Origin: Pelodictyon phaeoclathratiforme BU-1
GTDB taxonomy: Bacteria > Bacteroidota > Chlorobiia > Chlorobiales > Chlorobiaceae
Direction of reading: 5' to 3'
Length of the DNA stretch: 64,000 nucleotides
Assembly: GCF_000020645.1 (NCBI RefSeq)
Contig: NC_011060.1
Location: forward strand, 1,812,501-1,876,500
This document shows, in pieces, positions 1 through 9,664 of this stretch (position 1 is its first letter; the number at the start of each line of letters is the position of its first letter). Made by a program: the position numbers and the translations under genes. The notes under the pieces were generated by a model, which was not told the origin of the DNA, made no database searches, and worked only from the letters and a program-made list of their open reading frames with translations.

Positions 1-1491
1 TCAGGATGGAGCATCAGGGCTGGTTTGTCGCGAAAAGAAGTACGCGAATTCTATGATACGTTTGAGTGGCAAGCGTTCAATGAAGGGATTGCTGTTGTCA
101 AAAAAAGAAGAACCCTTTTGCTTGCTGATCTCAATACCGGCAAGGAAACATCCTCTCTCCCTTTCGCCGGAAGCCCCTCCTCCTTTTTCTCTGACACCCT
201 TCCCTCAAGCCATCTGAAAGAAATACTCACGTCACTAACGACTATCAGGGCGTTCGTCAAGCTTTGTTCCATAGAGGCAATCAGCACCTCATACCGCATT
301 CTGGACGATAACCAAAAGACGATTGCCACACTGACTTCGGAGGTGTTATCTCTTGCAAACAAAGAGAAGCAGGAGCCCTTCGCACATATCTTTTCCCTCT
401 TTCCGCTCAAGGGATTTGGTGATGAGATGGAGCTGCTTGAAAAGTCGTTGTCGAGCAATCACCATGAGGTCAGGGAGCTTTGTTTCAGGGAGCTGTTTGT
501 GCTGAACATGCATGCTGCCGGACGAAACATTCAGGACTACTCCTCTAAAATCCAGCTTGACCTTGATAGCGATGCTCCTGTTCATAACAGTGTCCGCCAG
601 TTGCTTCAATCCACCTTTTCCGTCATGTGTGCCAACGAAGAGGGGATTAAACGGCAGATCGATTCTGAATTTCTGCACGATTATCGTGTCGCCATACGCC
701 GCACCCGTTCAATCCTGAAGCAACTCAAGGGTGTTTTCGATCCCGAGGAAACCACGTATTATCTCAATTTTTTCAGAGAACTCGGAAAACAAACCAGTGC
801 ATTGCGCGATCAGGATGTCTATCTTCTCCGACAGGCAACCTATTTCGACTATCTCCCCCCCTTTCTCCAACTATCGCTCCGACCTTTTTTCACTGATATT
901 GCTCTATCCCGCAAAAAACTGCACAAAACGCTCTGCCGCTATCTTGCGTCAAGCGAATACCGGTCATTTCTTGGTGAGTGGGATGCATTTGCCCATAGGC
1001 AATCAACTCCTGACCCTGAACGCTCCCCGAACGCTTCACTCTCCACCGGAGATGTGGCCTTGCATACCATAAAAAAAGCATGGAAAAAAGTAATCCGCCA
1101 CGGCCGTCAGATCAGCAGGGAAACAACTGACGCCGAACTTCATGCGCTGCGCATCGACTGTAAAAAACTCCGTTATCTGCTTGAATTCTTCTCCTCAATT
1201 TTTCCTCATAAGAGCGTTGCTCCTGTTATAGGGCAACTGAAAGAACTCCAGGATAATCTCGGTGATTTTGTAGATTATGCCGTTCAACTGCACTTTCTGC
1301 GCGAACGGTTGAGCGCACTCTCGCCCGGCAAAGAGGAGCTTTTGCTGGCGGCATCAACGGGCGCTCTCATAGCGACCCTTTTTCAAAAACAGGAAGAGGT
1401 GCGCAGTAAATTCCATAAAACCTTCGCATCATTTGACCATGAAAAAACCAGCGAACTGTTTGACGATCTTCTGAACGAAAACCCGAAATGA
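1..1491 (+). CDS. CYTH-CHAD domain protein, 5' end outside the window
   Basis: The frame is open from base 1, so the TTG at 25 is probably an internal Leu codon and the true start lies upstream. The first ~130 residues read like the end of a CYTH (triphosphate tunnel) domain. The second half is a CHAD domain: a helical, His/Arg/Lys-rich segment with the family signature [12 protein letters not shown] and a later Lys-rich [15 protein letters not shown] segment. CHAD domains bind inorganic polyphosphate, and CYTH-CHAD proteins are associated with polyphosphate granules. The stop overlaps the next ATG (ATGA), so it is translationally coupled to the ParA gene. Placement upstream of phoA-phoB-phoR fits a phosphate theme, though that link is inference. 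Confidence 0.85.
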   Translation, partial: SGWSIRAGLSRKEVREFYDTFEWQAFNEGIAVVKKRRTLLLADLNTGKETSSLPFAGSPSSFFSDTLPSSHLKEILTSLTTIRAFVKLCSIEAISTSYRILDDNQKTIATLTSEVLSLANKEKQEPFAHIFSLFPLKGFGDEMELLEKSLSSNHHEVRELCFRELFVLNMHAAGRNIQDYSSKIQLDLDSDAPVHNSVRQLLQSTFSVMCANEEGIKRQIDSEFLHDYRVAIRRTRSILKQLKGVFDPEETTYYLNFFRELGKQTSALRDQDVYLLRQATYFDYLPPFLQLSLRPFFTDIALSRKKLHKTLCRYLASSEYRSFLGEWDAFAHRQSTPDPERSPNASLSTGDVALHTIKKAWKKVIRHGRQISRETTDAELHALRIDCKKLRYLLEFFSSIFPHKSVAPVIGQLKELQDNLGDFVDYAVQLHFLRERLSALSPGKEELLLAASTGALIATLFQKQEEVRSKFHKTFASFDHEKTSELFDDLLNENPK

Positions 1492-2237
1492 AAACAATAG
1501 CGCTTTACAGTATCAAGGGTGGGGTGGGCAAAACCGCTACAGCGGTTAATCTCTCCTACCTTTCCTCCCTTCTCTCTCCACCAACCCTGATCTGCGATCT
1601 TGATCCGCAGGGGGCGAGTTCGTACTATTTCAGGATTACCGCATCTAAAAAATATAACAGCGACAAGTTTCTCAAGGGAAACAAAAAAATCTATCGCAAC
1701 ATCAAGGCCACAGACTATGAAAACCTTGACCTGCTCCCCTCGGACTTTTCGTACCGCAATCTTGACATTGAACTCTCTGAAGAGAAAAAACCTCAAAAAA
1801 AACTCAAAAAAAACCTTGAGGAGCTGAGCGATGAGTACCAGTTTATCTTTTTCGACTGCCCGCCAAACCTGACACTCCTCTCGGAAAGTGTTTTTGCAGC
1901 CTCCGATGTGATTCTTGTACCCTTGATTCCAACAACGCTTTCGATTCGCACCTATATCCAGTTGCTTGATTTTTTTAAAGCAGGCAAACTCGACAGCACA
2001 AAAATTCGTCCCTTTTTCACCCTGGTGGAAAAACAGAAAAAGTTACACAGGGACATCATTGAGGAATTCCGTGATACTCCGGGATTTCTCACCCAGAGCA
2101 TCCCCTATAATTCCGAGGTTGAAAAAATGGGCATCTACCGAGCACCACTCAATGCCATACTTCCCAATGCCCTGGCTTCAAAAGCCTACCGCAAACTCTG
2201 GGAGGAGCTTCACTCAGTGCTTGAAAAAAACAACTGA
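1488..2237 (+). CDS. ParA/MinD-type ATPase
   Basis: A 249-residue deviant Walker A ATPase. KGGVGKT is at residues 10-16, the switch I-like DLDPQGASS follows near residue 38, and a Walker B-like [14 protein letters not shown] lies near residue 117. The length and absence of a DNA-binding N-terminus match small ParA proteins that position cargo on the nucleoid or membrane rather than plasmid partition proteins. No parB is adjacent. The start overlaps the stop of the CHAD gene, so the two are probably made together. One hypothesis is that this ATPase positions polyphosphate granules or the CHAD protein; nothing in the sequence proves it. Confidence 0.85.
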   Translation: MKTIALYSIKGGVGKTATAVNLSYLSSLLSPPTLICDLDPQGASSYYFRITASKKYNSDKFLKGNKKIYRNIKATDYENLDLLPSDFSYRNLDIELSEEKKPQKKLKKNLEELSDEYQFIFFDCPPNLTLLSESVFAASDVILVPLIPTTLSIRTYIQLLDFFKAGKLDSTKIRPFFTLVEKQKKLHRDIIEEFRDTPGFLTQSIPYNSEVEKMGIYRAPLNAILPNALASKAYRKLWEELHSVLEKNN

Positions 2238-2420
2238 GACGGTTACTCGGCTTCTTTAATCCCGTTGCATACTCACCTCCCTTTCAGTTTTCACGCTTCC
2301 GTAACATTGCCTCTCTGGATTAAAACGCAGATAATGAGTATATAGAAGAACAAGAAAATTGAACTTATCAACCACCCATCAGAAGAAAAATTGATGAAGG
2401 AATGGTATCAAAAGGATTGC

Positions 2421-3866
2421 ATGGTATGCACAAGGCTAAAAATTGTACTGCTGCTGATCGTCACGGTATCGGTTTCGGCCTGTTATTTTGCACTCCAGAC
2501 TCTGCAGGCAGCTCCAAAGGGAAATGCCGCAGTCCCTCGCTATATCTTTCTTTTCATAGGAGATGGCATGGGAGCTGCACAGGTGGAACTCTCCAGCGCA
2601 CTGCTTCATGACGCTCAATCCTTCACCATGACCTCTCTCCCCGTACTCGGCATGGCAACCACCCATGCTGCAGACCGCTTTATTACCGATTCCGCAGCGG
2701 CTGGTACAGCGCTTGCAACCGGCTGGAAAACCACCGTCGGTACCATTTCCATGGAAGGGAACCACCTCGATACGCTAAGAACCATTGCTGAAATGGCAAA
2801 AGCGAAGGGGATGAAAGTTGGTATTGTCTCAAGTGTCGGAATTGATGACGCAACCCCGGCATGTTTCTATGCCCACAATGCCACACGTAAAAACGTATAC
2901 GATATTGCCGTCCAGATGGCTTCAAGCGGATTCGACTACTTCGGAGGAGGGTACAGTGTCGGGAACTTTCCTGAAAACCAGGCAAAAACCAAAGTATTCA
3001 GGGGAGATATAGCCGATCTCATGCACTCTTCTCACTATGTTATCGCCCGTAACACAACTGAACTCAAGGCTGTAAAGCCGGGAACACCCTGCTGGGCATA
3101 CACCGATTATGATGCCAAAGGTGCACTGAGCTTTGCCATGGATCGCCGTAACGAAGAGATTGATCTTGCAGAGTTTACCCGTGAGGGTATCCGGTTGCTC
3201 TACAACCCCAAAGGATTTTTCATGATGGTTGAAGGCGGCAAAATCGACTGGGCCTGCCATGCAAACGATGCCACTGCCGCAGCACACGATATCAAAGCGT
3301 TTGAAAAAGCCATAGGAGAGGCGTTTGCTTTTTACCAGCGTCATCCCGGAGAAACACTTCTTGTCGTCACTGCCGATCACGAATGCGGTGGACTTACGCT
3401 TGGCCGGAGAGCAAACGGATACGAAACCCGTCTTGACCTTCTGCACCACCAGAATGTTTCGCAACAGCGATTTTCTGAAAAAGTCTCTGCATGGAAGAAG
3501 CAGGGCGCCGTTACCTTTCCCATGGCCCTCGACAGTGTCAAAGTCTATTTTGGACCAGGAAATGTGGAGGCCGACTCATCGCTCGCCCTCTCTGAGGCTG
3601 ATCGCAACATGCTGCAGGAGGCCTACACGGCGACCATGAGAGCTGATTTTTCTGGAACACAACATATTGATGCGTTCACTCCCGCAGTATCAGCTTTACT
3701 GAACAATCGGGCTGGAATTGGATGGAACAGCAACGCTCATACCGCAGTCCCGGTTCAGGTGTTCGCCATTGGCCGGGGCGCTGAGGCTTTCACGGGCTTT
3801 TACGACAATACCGATATTGCAAATAAAATCATGCAGATCGCAAAGCTGAAGAGGCCTGCGAGATAG
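2421..3866 (+). CDS. phoA: Alkaline phosphatase (PhoA family), exported
   Basis: Hydrolyses phosphate monoesters outside the cytoplasm. Family motifs are clear: metal ligand in FIGDGMG (Asp48), nucleophile in TDSAAAGTALATG (Ser91), metal site VVTADHECGG, and a late His in SNAHTAVPVQVFAIG. I chose the ATG at 2421 because AAAAGGA lies 5 nt upstream and the product then starts with a short basic segment and a hydrophobic signal; ATG 2394 is the alternative, adding nine residues. The signal holds VSAC, which could be a lipobox, so lipoprotein anchoring is possible. It is followed by phoB and phoR, the regulators of this enzyme class. Confidence 0.88.
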   Translation: MVCTRLKIVLLLIVTVSVSACYFALQTLQAAPKGNAAVPRYIFLFIGDGMGAAQVELSSALLHDAQSFTMTSLPVLGMATTHAADRFITDSAAAGTALATGWKTTVGTISMEGNHLDTLRTIAEMAKAKGMKVGIVSSVGIDDATPACFYAHNATRKNVYDIAVQMASSGFDYFGGGYSVGNFPENQAKTKVFRGDIADLMHSSHYVIARNTTELKAVKPGTPCWAYTDYDAKGALSFAMDRRNEEIDLAEFTREGIRLLYNPKGFFMMVEGGKIDWACHANDATAAAHDIKAFEKAIGEAFAFYQRHPGETLLVVTADHECGGLTLGRRANGYETRLDLLHHQNVSQQRFSEKVSAWKKQGAVTFPMALDSVKVYFGPGNVEADSSLALSEADRNMLQEAYTATMRADFSGTQHIDAFTPAVSALLNNRAGIGWNSNAHTAVPVQVFAIGRGAEAFTGFYDNTDIANKIMQIAKLKRPAR

Positions 3867-3936
3867 AACGCTCTCATTCACTGAAACTCTCTCCCCGTTC
3901 CGGGCTCATGCAAAAGAGTTTACTAATGCAAATACC

Positions 3937-4647
3937 ATGCAGGAACCATTGATTCTTGTTGTTGAAGATGATCCAAATCTTGCAAAATTGCTGGAATACA
4001 ATCTCAACAGGGCTGGCTATAAATCTCATCTTTCCGGCACAGCCGAAGATGCTCTTGAGCAACTGTCACGAAAAAGCTTTGACCTGGTGCTTCTTGACGT
4101 CATGCTGCCGGGAATGGACGGTTTCGAGCTCTGCCGGATCATCCGACAGCATCAACTCTACAAGGATCTTCCAATCATCATGGTGACGGCCAAAGGTGAA
4201 GAGATAGATCGAATCCTTGGCTTTGAGCTCGGCATTGACGACTATGTTGTAAAACCCTTCAGCCCCCGTGAACTGAACCTTCGTATACGGGCAATCCTTA
4301 AGCGGGATCGCCGTCAAGGAGGTAAAATAGAAGAGCTGCTCAAAGCCGGAGATCTTGAAATCGATCTGGTACGGCACATCGTGACGCTTGATGGCAAGGA
4401 GCTGGTGGTCACCCTTATGGAGTTCAAACTTCTGGTTGCGCTCCTCAAAAGAAAGGGCGAAGCGCAATCAAGGGAGAGGCTGCTCAGCGATGTCTGGGAT
4501 GTCGACAAAAGTATCAACACCAGAACCATCGACACACACATTACGAGAATCCGCGAAAAGCTTGGCGAAACTGGCCGTATGATTAAAACGGTGCGGGGAC
4601 TTGGTTATAAATTTGAGGAAAAAGAGAGTGACGATCATGCTGAATAA
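3937..4647 (+). CDS. phoB: Phosphate response regulator PhoB
   Basis: An OmpR/PhoB-type two-component response regulator of 236 residues. The receiver domain carries the acidic pair EDD at 10-12, phosphoacceptor Asp54 in LLDVMLPGMDG, and Lys in VVKPFSPREL. The C-terminal winged helix has the typical RTIDTHITRIREKLG recognition helix and an ending TVRGLGYKFE. It probably activates phosphate-starvation genes, including the upstream alkaline phosphatase. The last 11 bp overlap phoR, so regulator and kinase are coupled. I see no convincing Pho box by eye. Confidence 0.9.
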   Translation: MQEPLILVVEDDPNLAKLLEYNLNRAGYKSHLSGTAEDALEQLSRKSFDLVLLDVMLPGMDGFELCRIIRQHQLYKDLPIIMVTAKGEEIDRILGFELGIDDYVVKPFSPRELNLRIRAILKRDRRQGGKIEELLKAGDLEIDLVRHIVTLDGKELVVTLMEFKLLVALLKRKGEAQSRERLLSDVWDVDKSINTRTIDTHITRIREKLGETGRMIKTVRGLGYKFEEKESDDHAE

Positions 4648-6463
4648 GCTCTCTGTAAAGCTCGCTCTTGTTATCGGAATGATTGTTTTTTGTTCTGTTG
4701 TCGTCAGCTATCTCACCGCCAGGCATCAGGTAACGGAGAGTGTGGTCATGGCAACAAAACAAGGGCTCTACAGAGATCTTCTGCTCAACAAAGAGATGAT
4801 TGAGCAGAAACCTCGACAATGGCAGACAAGCGAACAGGTTAACATCTGGGCAAAACAGGTTGCGCGTACACTTGAGGTCAGGGTAACCCTGATTGATCTT
4901 GATGGAATGGTTATTTCCGACTCCTCCCTCCCGCCGAGCAAGATTGCCTTGATGGAAAACCACAAGGAGAGACCGGAAGTCAAGAACGCACTTGAAAATG
5001 GTTACGGCGAAAATACCCGATACAGTCAGACAGTGAAAGAGTACCAGCTCTATATGGCCGTTCCCGTCGGATTGCCGAAACCTTACGCCATTCTTCGATT
5101 CAGCAAGCCACTCTACGATATCGGTTTTTTCGATACCGGAATTCGACAGGAAATAACGCCGAGCCTCTTTCTGGCTCTTTTTTTATCCCTTATCGCAGGT
5201 TTTCTTGCAGCGTTTTTTCTTGCCCGTCCGATCCGAACTCTTGCATTCACCGCTCAGAAACGGATTCATGGCGACATTTCAGGCTCCATAACACTCCATC
5301 GCAAAGATGAAACAGGAGTGATTGCACGCGCACTGAATGTCATGACGGATGAAATCAGAAAACTACAACACCGCGAAGAGTGGCTCAGGGCTGTTTTTTC
5401 CGGTATCCGTGAGGCTATCATTGTCACTGATGCGACCGGTGATATCACTATGGTCAATCCTGCAGCTTCAAGAATGTTCCGCATTAATGGCTCCATGTTC
5501 AAGCCACGCCCACTCAGCCACCTGTCAGACAGCAAGCTTCAGGAGCTTTTTGCAAGGGTTCACAGCACCCGAGTCACCTTGCACAAGGAAGAGTTATCGC
5601 TCATGACCACAAAAGGAGCCCGCATAATGCAGATCAGCTCCATGCCGCTCACAAAAGAGGAGTTGTTCACAGGAACGGTGTTTGTTCTGAACGACATCAC
5701 CAAACTTCGTAACCTTGAAAAAATACGACGGGATTTCGTGGCCAGTGTTTCACACGAGTTGCGTACGCCGCTCACCGTCATTACAGGCTACACCGAGACA
5801 CTGCTTGACGGGGCCATGCATGAGCCCGAACACGCGACTGCTTTCCTGCAAACTATTTTGCTGGCAACCGAACAGCTCACCGCACTTGTCAATGATGTGC
5901 TCGACCTCTCCAGAATTGAGTCGGGACAAATTGAATATACCTTCAGTGCGGTCGATCTGAAACGTATGGTTCAAAAATCGGTTGACCTTCTGAAACCCGC
6001 ACTTGATAAAAAGCAGATCCGCCTCGACATCCATATCCCCGATGGGCTGCCAACGGTTTATGCCGATCCCCGCTATCTCGACATTGTTGTCCGCAATCTC
6101 CTCGACAACGCCATCAAATATGTTGATGACCAGAATGGAAAAATCAGAATTACAGCCTTCAAAAGTGACGACCACCTCCGGCTGGAAATCGAAGATAACG
6201 GAATCGGTATAGCAAAATCCGATCTTGGACGGATCTTTGAGCGCTTCTACCGTGTCGACAAGGCACGATCACGAGAGCGTGGAGGAACAGGTCTCGGACT
6301 TGCTATTGTCAAACATATCGTTATGGCACACAAAGGCAACATCGATGTACGATCGAGGGTTAACCTTGGCTCGGTGTTCACTCTGATGTTGAGGACTGAA
6401 TGGGTGGATGAGGAGGGCTCTCCATTAAAACAGAATCCTCAGACAACTCAGGATCCTCTATGA
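4637..6463 (+). CDS. phoR: Phosphate sensor histidine kinase PhoR
   Basis: Membrane histidine kinase of about 608 residues. In order: N-terminal membrane segment, a periplasmic sensor loop of ~130 residues, a second membrane segment (ITPSLFLALFLSLIAGF), HAMP linker, PAS domain with VTDATGDITMVNPAA, HisKA domain with phosphoacceptor His373 in SVSHELRTPLT, and an HATPase domain with N box (VVRNLLDNAIKY), G1 (DNGIGI) and G2 (GGTGLGLAIV). I start at ATG 4637, inside the end of phoB, because an earlier in-frame start at 4601 would overlap phoB by 47 bp. The large extracytoplasmic loop differs from the short-loop PhoR of enterobacteria. Confidence 0.88.
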   Translation: MLNKLSVKLALVIGMIVFCSVVVSYLTARHQVTESVVMATKQGLYRDLLLNKEMIEQKPRQWQTSEQVNIWAKQVARTLEVRVTLIDLDGMVISDSSLPPSKIALMENHKERPEVKNALENGYGENTRYSQTVKEYQLYMAVPVGLPKPYAILRFSKPLYDIGFFDTGIRQEITPSLFLALFLSLIAGFLAAFFLARPIRTLAFTAQKRIHGDISGSITLHRKDETGVIARALNVMTDEIRKLQHREEWLRAVFSGIREAIIVTDATGDITMVNPAASRMFRINGSMFKPRPLSHLSDSKLQELFARVHSTRVTLHKEELSLMTTKGARIMQISSMPLTKEELFTGTVFVLNDITKLRNLEKIRRDFVASVSHELRTPLTVITGYTETLLDGAMHEPEHATAFLQTILLATEQLTALVNDVLDLSRIESGQIEYTFSAVDLKRMVQKSVDLLKPALDKKQIRLDIHIPDGLPTVYADPRYLDIVVRNLLDNAIKYVDDQNGKIRITAFKSDDHLRLEIEDNGIGIAKSDLGRIFERFYRVDKARSRERGGTGLGLAIVKHIVMAHKGNIDVRSRVNLGSVFTLMLRTEWVDEEGSPLKQNPQTTQDPL

Positions 6464-6533
6464 TCTCTTTTCCGTGAAACTTTTGTACCTTTCATGATAG
6501 GTTTTGTTCATAGCGCCATCAGGAACAGCATAA

Positions 6534-7607
6534 GTGAACCGCAGCATGAGAGAAACGTCTTGGGATATTGACTGCGTTATCATCGGAGTCAACTGCGAAA
6601 AAACAATTGAACGCTGTCTCCGCTCAATTCTCGCGAGCAGCTACCCTGGCCATCTTTTGCACATCTACTATTGTGACGGAGGTTCAACCGATTCGAGTAT
6701 TGCCATTGCTCGTCGTTTTGCCCAGGTAAGGGTATTTGAACTGAATGCTGAATACCCGACTCCCGGAGCCGGACGAAATCAGGGCTGGAAAAACAGTAGC
6801 TCCCCCTTTGTTCAGTTTTTGGATTCCGATACCATTCTTGACAGCCTGTGGCTGAGCAAAGCCGCTGAAGCGATGAACGACAACCGCATCGGTGCGGTTT
6901 TTGGCCTGCGTCAGGAGATTCATCCGGAACGCTCCGTTTATAACTGGATTGGCAACCTTGAATGGAATGGACCTGCAGGAGAATCTGACTGCTTTGGAGG
7001 TGATGTTTGCATCCGCCGTTCCGCCCTTGAAAAAACAGACGGCTATGATGAAACCCTTGTCGGCGGAGAAGACCCTGAACTGAGCCGGCGGATTATCCGG
7101 GCCGGGTGGCACCTTATCCGCCTCAATGCTCCAATGACGATGCATGACCTGGCCATGACAACCGTAAAACAGTACATGCGCCGCTCATTTCGATCAGGCT
7201 ATGCCTATGGGGCAGTAAGAAGCCGTGAAGCCGCAGTGAAAAGCAGCTTCTGGAAATATGACTTCCAGAAAATAGTCATTAAATCCGGCGGTTTTTTCTG
7301 TAGTACGGCTCTTTCCCTGTTGCTCATGCTATCCCCGCTACCAGTCATCGTAAAAATAGCAGCCCTGTTTTTACCTCTCATCGGACTAAGCCTGCTGCTT
7401 TCACCCCGGCTCTTCAAAGTAGAGAAGTTCATGCAGGAACACCACCTGAACAACAAAGAGGCAAAAATATATGGCTGGCACTGTTCAATGGTAGTTCTTC
7501 CCCAGTTTTTCGGAATCATTCGTTTTTATGTCGGGAAACTTTTCAATAAACCCCTTAAAAACAAGCGCCGCAATCTCAAAACAGCTCTTTCAACTGCCGG
7601 AAGCTGA
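6534..7607 (+). CDS. Family 2 glycosyltransferase, membrane-anchored
   Basis: GT-A fold glycosyltransferase of 357 residues. N-terminal IIGVNCEKTIERCLRSIL and YCDGGSTDSS bind the sugar nucleotide, FLDSDTI is the DXD-type metal site, and GGEDPELSRR supplies the catalytic acidic residue. A hydrophobic C-terminal hairpin near residues 245-285 should anchor it in the membrane. The start is GTG 6534 or ATG 6546; spacing does not decide. It lies 33 bp before another GT2 gene, suggesting joint work on an extracellular polysaccharide or glycolipid. The acceptor sugar cannot be told. Confidence 0.82.
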   Translation: MNRSMRETSWDIDCVIIGVNCEKTIERCLRSILASSYPGHLLHIYYCDGGSTDSSIAIARRFAQVRVFELNAEYPTPGAGRNQGWKNSSSPFVQFLDSDTILDSLWLSKAAEAMNDNRIGAVFGLRQEIHPERSVYNWIGNLEWNGPAGESDCFGGDVCIRRSALEKTDGYDETLVGGEDPELSRRIIRAGWHLIRLNAPMTMHDLAMTTVKQYMRRSFRSGYAYGAVRSREAAVKSSFWKYDFQKIVIKSGGFFCSTALSLLLMLSPLPVIVKIAALFLPLIGLSLLLSPRLFKVEKFMQEHHLNNKEAKIYGWHCSMVVLPQFFGIIRFYVGKLFNKPLKNKRRNLKTALSTAGS

Positions 7608-7640
7608 TCAATTTTATCTACCAAAACGGGAGAGTGCAAC

Positions 7641-8837
7641 ATGATAATCGCAGAACTCATTCTGAAAGGCATGCTTGTCGTTCTGGCTCTTCCAGCCGCT
7701 TATCTGCTGCTGAGCACGGTTGCTGCATACTTTTTTAAAAAAGAGAGCTCCCAGGAAAACCGCTTTCTCAATATCGGGGTACTGATTCCTGCCCATAACG
7801 AAGAAAATGGAATTGCCCAGGCCGTTACCGATGTCCTTGCCTCCAATTATCCGACCGAGAAGATCACCATCTTCGTTGTTGCCGACAATTGCACTGACCG
7901 CACCGCCGAAAAAGCCCGTCAAGCTGGTGCACTTGTTTTCGAGCGTTTCGACGAGGTCAGCAGGGGAAAAGGCCAGGCTCTCGACTGGTTCCTGAAAAAC
8001 TGCAAAGAGAGTTATCGCCATACCGATGCCATCACCGTTATCGACGCCGATGTTTCTGCCGACAGCAATTACCTTCGTGAAATCAGCGCATCTCTCAGCC
8101 AGCCCGGCATTCAGGTCATCCAGGGATACAATGGTGTCGGCAACCCGGAGGCAGGATGGCGACCAGCCTTGATTGATGCGGCATTTAACGTCTTCAACCA
8201 TCTGCGCATGGCCGGATCGGTAAAATTATCGGGAACTGCCGGACTGAAAGGCATTGGCATGGCGTTCCGTACCGAACTGCTTGCACGATACGGATGGCCC
8301 TGCCACTCGATTGTTGAAGATATGGAGTTCACCTTTCTCCTGCTTGAAGATGGTATCAGCGTGCACTACAACCCTGATGCCATTGTGCGCAGCGAGATGG
8401 TCACCGCTGGCAAAAATGCCTCAACCCAGAGAAGCCGCTGGGAGGGCGGACGATTCATGCTTGTACGGAAGATGAGCGCTCCCCTGTTCAGACTTTTTGC
8501 CACAACAAAGGATCGTCGCTACCTCTTTGCTCTTGCCGAACTCACCGTTCCGCCGCTCTCACTGCTGGTCATCCTCTTCAGCCTTGCCACGGCAGGCGCC
8601 TTTCTGCTGCTCAAGGGTGGCTGGCTCCTGCTCGCCCTCTCCTTCTGGCTGATCCTGCTCTTCTACGTTGCCTCAGGGCAGATCCAGCGCCATGCGCCAC
8701 TCTCAACCTGGTTCTATCTTGCGGCCGCGCCAATCTATATCCTGTGGAAAATACCGCTCTACGCAGCAATGCTGCTCAAGAAAGGCAGCTCGGAATGGGT
8801 CAGGACAGCAAGAGAGTCGGAACAGAAGAAGAGCTGA
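7641..8837 (+). CDS. Processive-type family 2 glycosyltransferase
   Basis: 398 residues: an N-terminal membrane segment, then a GT2 catalytic domain with LIPAHNEENGI, VVADNCTDRTAEKA, VIDADVSAD (DXD), an EDMEF catalytic motif and QRSRWEGGR, the QxxRW motif of processive synthases (chitin, cellulose and PNAG type). Two or more hydrophobic helices close the C-terminus. It probably polymerises or extends a surface glycan together with the upstream glycosyltransferase. A GAGAGTGCAAC sequence precedes the ATG. Confidence 0.82.
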   Translation: MIIAELILKGMLVVLALPAAYLLLSTVAAYFFKKESSQENRFLNIGVLIPAHNEENGIAQAVTDVLASNYPTEKITIFVVADNCTDRTAEKARQAGALVFERFDEVSRGKGQALDWFLKNCKESYRHTDAITVIDADVSADSNYLREISASLSQPGIQVIQGYNGVGNPEAGWRPALIDAAFNVFNHLRMAGSVKLSGTAGLKGIGMAFRTELLARYGWPCHSIVEDMEFTFLLLEDGISVHYNPDAIVRSEMVTAGKNASTQRSRWEGGRFMLVRKMSAPLFRLFATTKDRRYLFALAELTVPPLSLLVILFSLATAGAFLLLKGGWLLLALSFWLILLFYVASGQIQRHAPLSTWFYLAAAPIYILWKIPLYAAMLLKKGSSEWVRTARESEQKKS

Positions 8838-8843
8838 GCCTGA

Positions 8844-9137
8844 TTACGTCCGATCAATCCAATAATCAGGTTTTCGGTGCTGATGTGCAACCGCCACGAC
8901 AACGATATGTTCTTTTTCAATAGAATAAAGCAAGTTATACGGGAACTTATGAATCAGATATTTTCTGATATCACCTCGCACCACAGGCCATGCTTCAGGG
9001 TATTCAGCAATTCTTGATATCGCCTTTTTTACCTCTTCCTTGAAGCTATGACCAAGACCAATGAATTCCATGTCATAAAAATGCGTTGCATCATCCAGTT
9101 CATGCTTCGCATATCTTAAAAAAACAACCTTTTTCAT
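8844..9137 (-). CDS. RelE/ParE-family toxin
   Basis: A 97-residue ParE-like protein. It has the typical RYAKHELDDATHFYD helical start, an IRKYLIHKFPYNLLYSIE core and the closing VVAVAHQHRKPDYW. Members either poison gyrase (ParE) or cleave mRNA (RelE); the PDYW ending is common in the ParE-like group. It lies downstream of its antitoxin with a 4-bp overlap, the usual antitoxin-first order. Confidence 0.85.
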   Translation of the reverse strand: MKKVVFLRYAKHELDDATHFYDMEFIGLGHSFKEEVKKAISRIAEYPEAWPVVRGDIRKYLIHKFPYNLLYSIEKEHIVVVAVAHQHRKPDYWIDRT

Positions 9138-9340
9138 CTCGTCATGAACACTTCATCCAAAGAAATGCCTTCAATCCGTCCCTCCCTGTAAGCCTTGAGA
9201 CGATTCTCTGCCTCTTCAGCCCATAGTTCATCGATCTTTGCATCAGGCTCGTCAAGACTTCGCAATAACCCATCAATAATCATCAGCCGATCTACCGGCT
9301 TGAGGGTCAGCGCCTGCTCAAGTATCTCTTTATTACCCAT
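9134..9340 (-). CDS. Antitoxin, putative addiction module component family
   Basis: A 68-residue protein of the 'addiction module component' antitoxin family that accompanies ParE-like toxins. Seen are LKPVDRLMIIDGLLRSLDEPD (split here as LKPVDRLMI and DGLLRSLDEPD), the WAEEAENRLKAYREG helix and an acidic tail GISLDEV. It should bind and neutralise the toxin encoded immediately downstream and autorepress the pair. The 4-bp overlap shows coupling. Confidence 0.82.
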   Translation of the reverse strand: MGNKEILEQALTLKPVDRLMIIDGLLRSLDEPDAKIDELWAEEAENRLKAYREGRIEGISLDEVFMTR

Positions 9341-9401
9341 AAACGCCCTCCTGCTTTTTCAGCAATGGTTTATTATCTTCTTCTTCACATGGAGCGATGC
9401 T

Positions 9402-9500
9402 CATGATATCGCCCTTAACGTGCTTTAAAGAAAAGTTAACGAGTTTAGCGAACTTAACCCACTACAAAATTTTCCAGAGTTGCCTTTACCAAGGTGGTAA
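9402..9500. other. Scar of a second TA locus in the 9341-9664 intergenic gap
   Basis: The 324-bp gap holds no intact gene. Bases 9402-9422 resemble the antitoxin 3' coding end at 18419-18439 (shared GCTCATGATATCGCC). Bases 9442-9460 match 18691-18709, which lies upstream of that same antitoxin, at 17 of 19 positions. The ~240 bp between the two landmarks at 18.4-18.7 kb is missing here. I read this as a deletion scar of a related TA operon. TTACC-N5-GGTAA at 9486-9500 is a small inverted repeat that could be an operator. Confidence 0.45.
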
Positions 9501-9664
9501 CCAACCAAGTCCGCAAGCAAGGAAGAACAAATATTTTTCCGTAAAACAGGGACAACCGGTTGCTTCAAAAGCAAAAAGATGTCTCCTTCGGGAATACTTG
9601 ATATTTTTTTACATCCCGAAAGATAGCGGGAAACAACAGGCGCTTCAATGACAACGACAGACAC

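Noticed and set aside
2281..2390. Possible Pho box before phoA
   Set aside because: CTTTCAGTTTTCACGCTTCCGTAACATT has only loose likeness to the Pho box repeats; I cannot support it without a model for this phylum.
2922..3464. 180-codon antisense frame in phoA
   Set aside because: Shadow of the alkaline phosphatase gene; no motif and no ribosome site.
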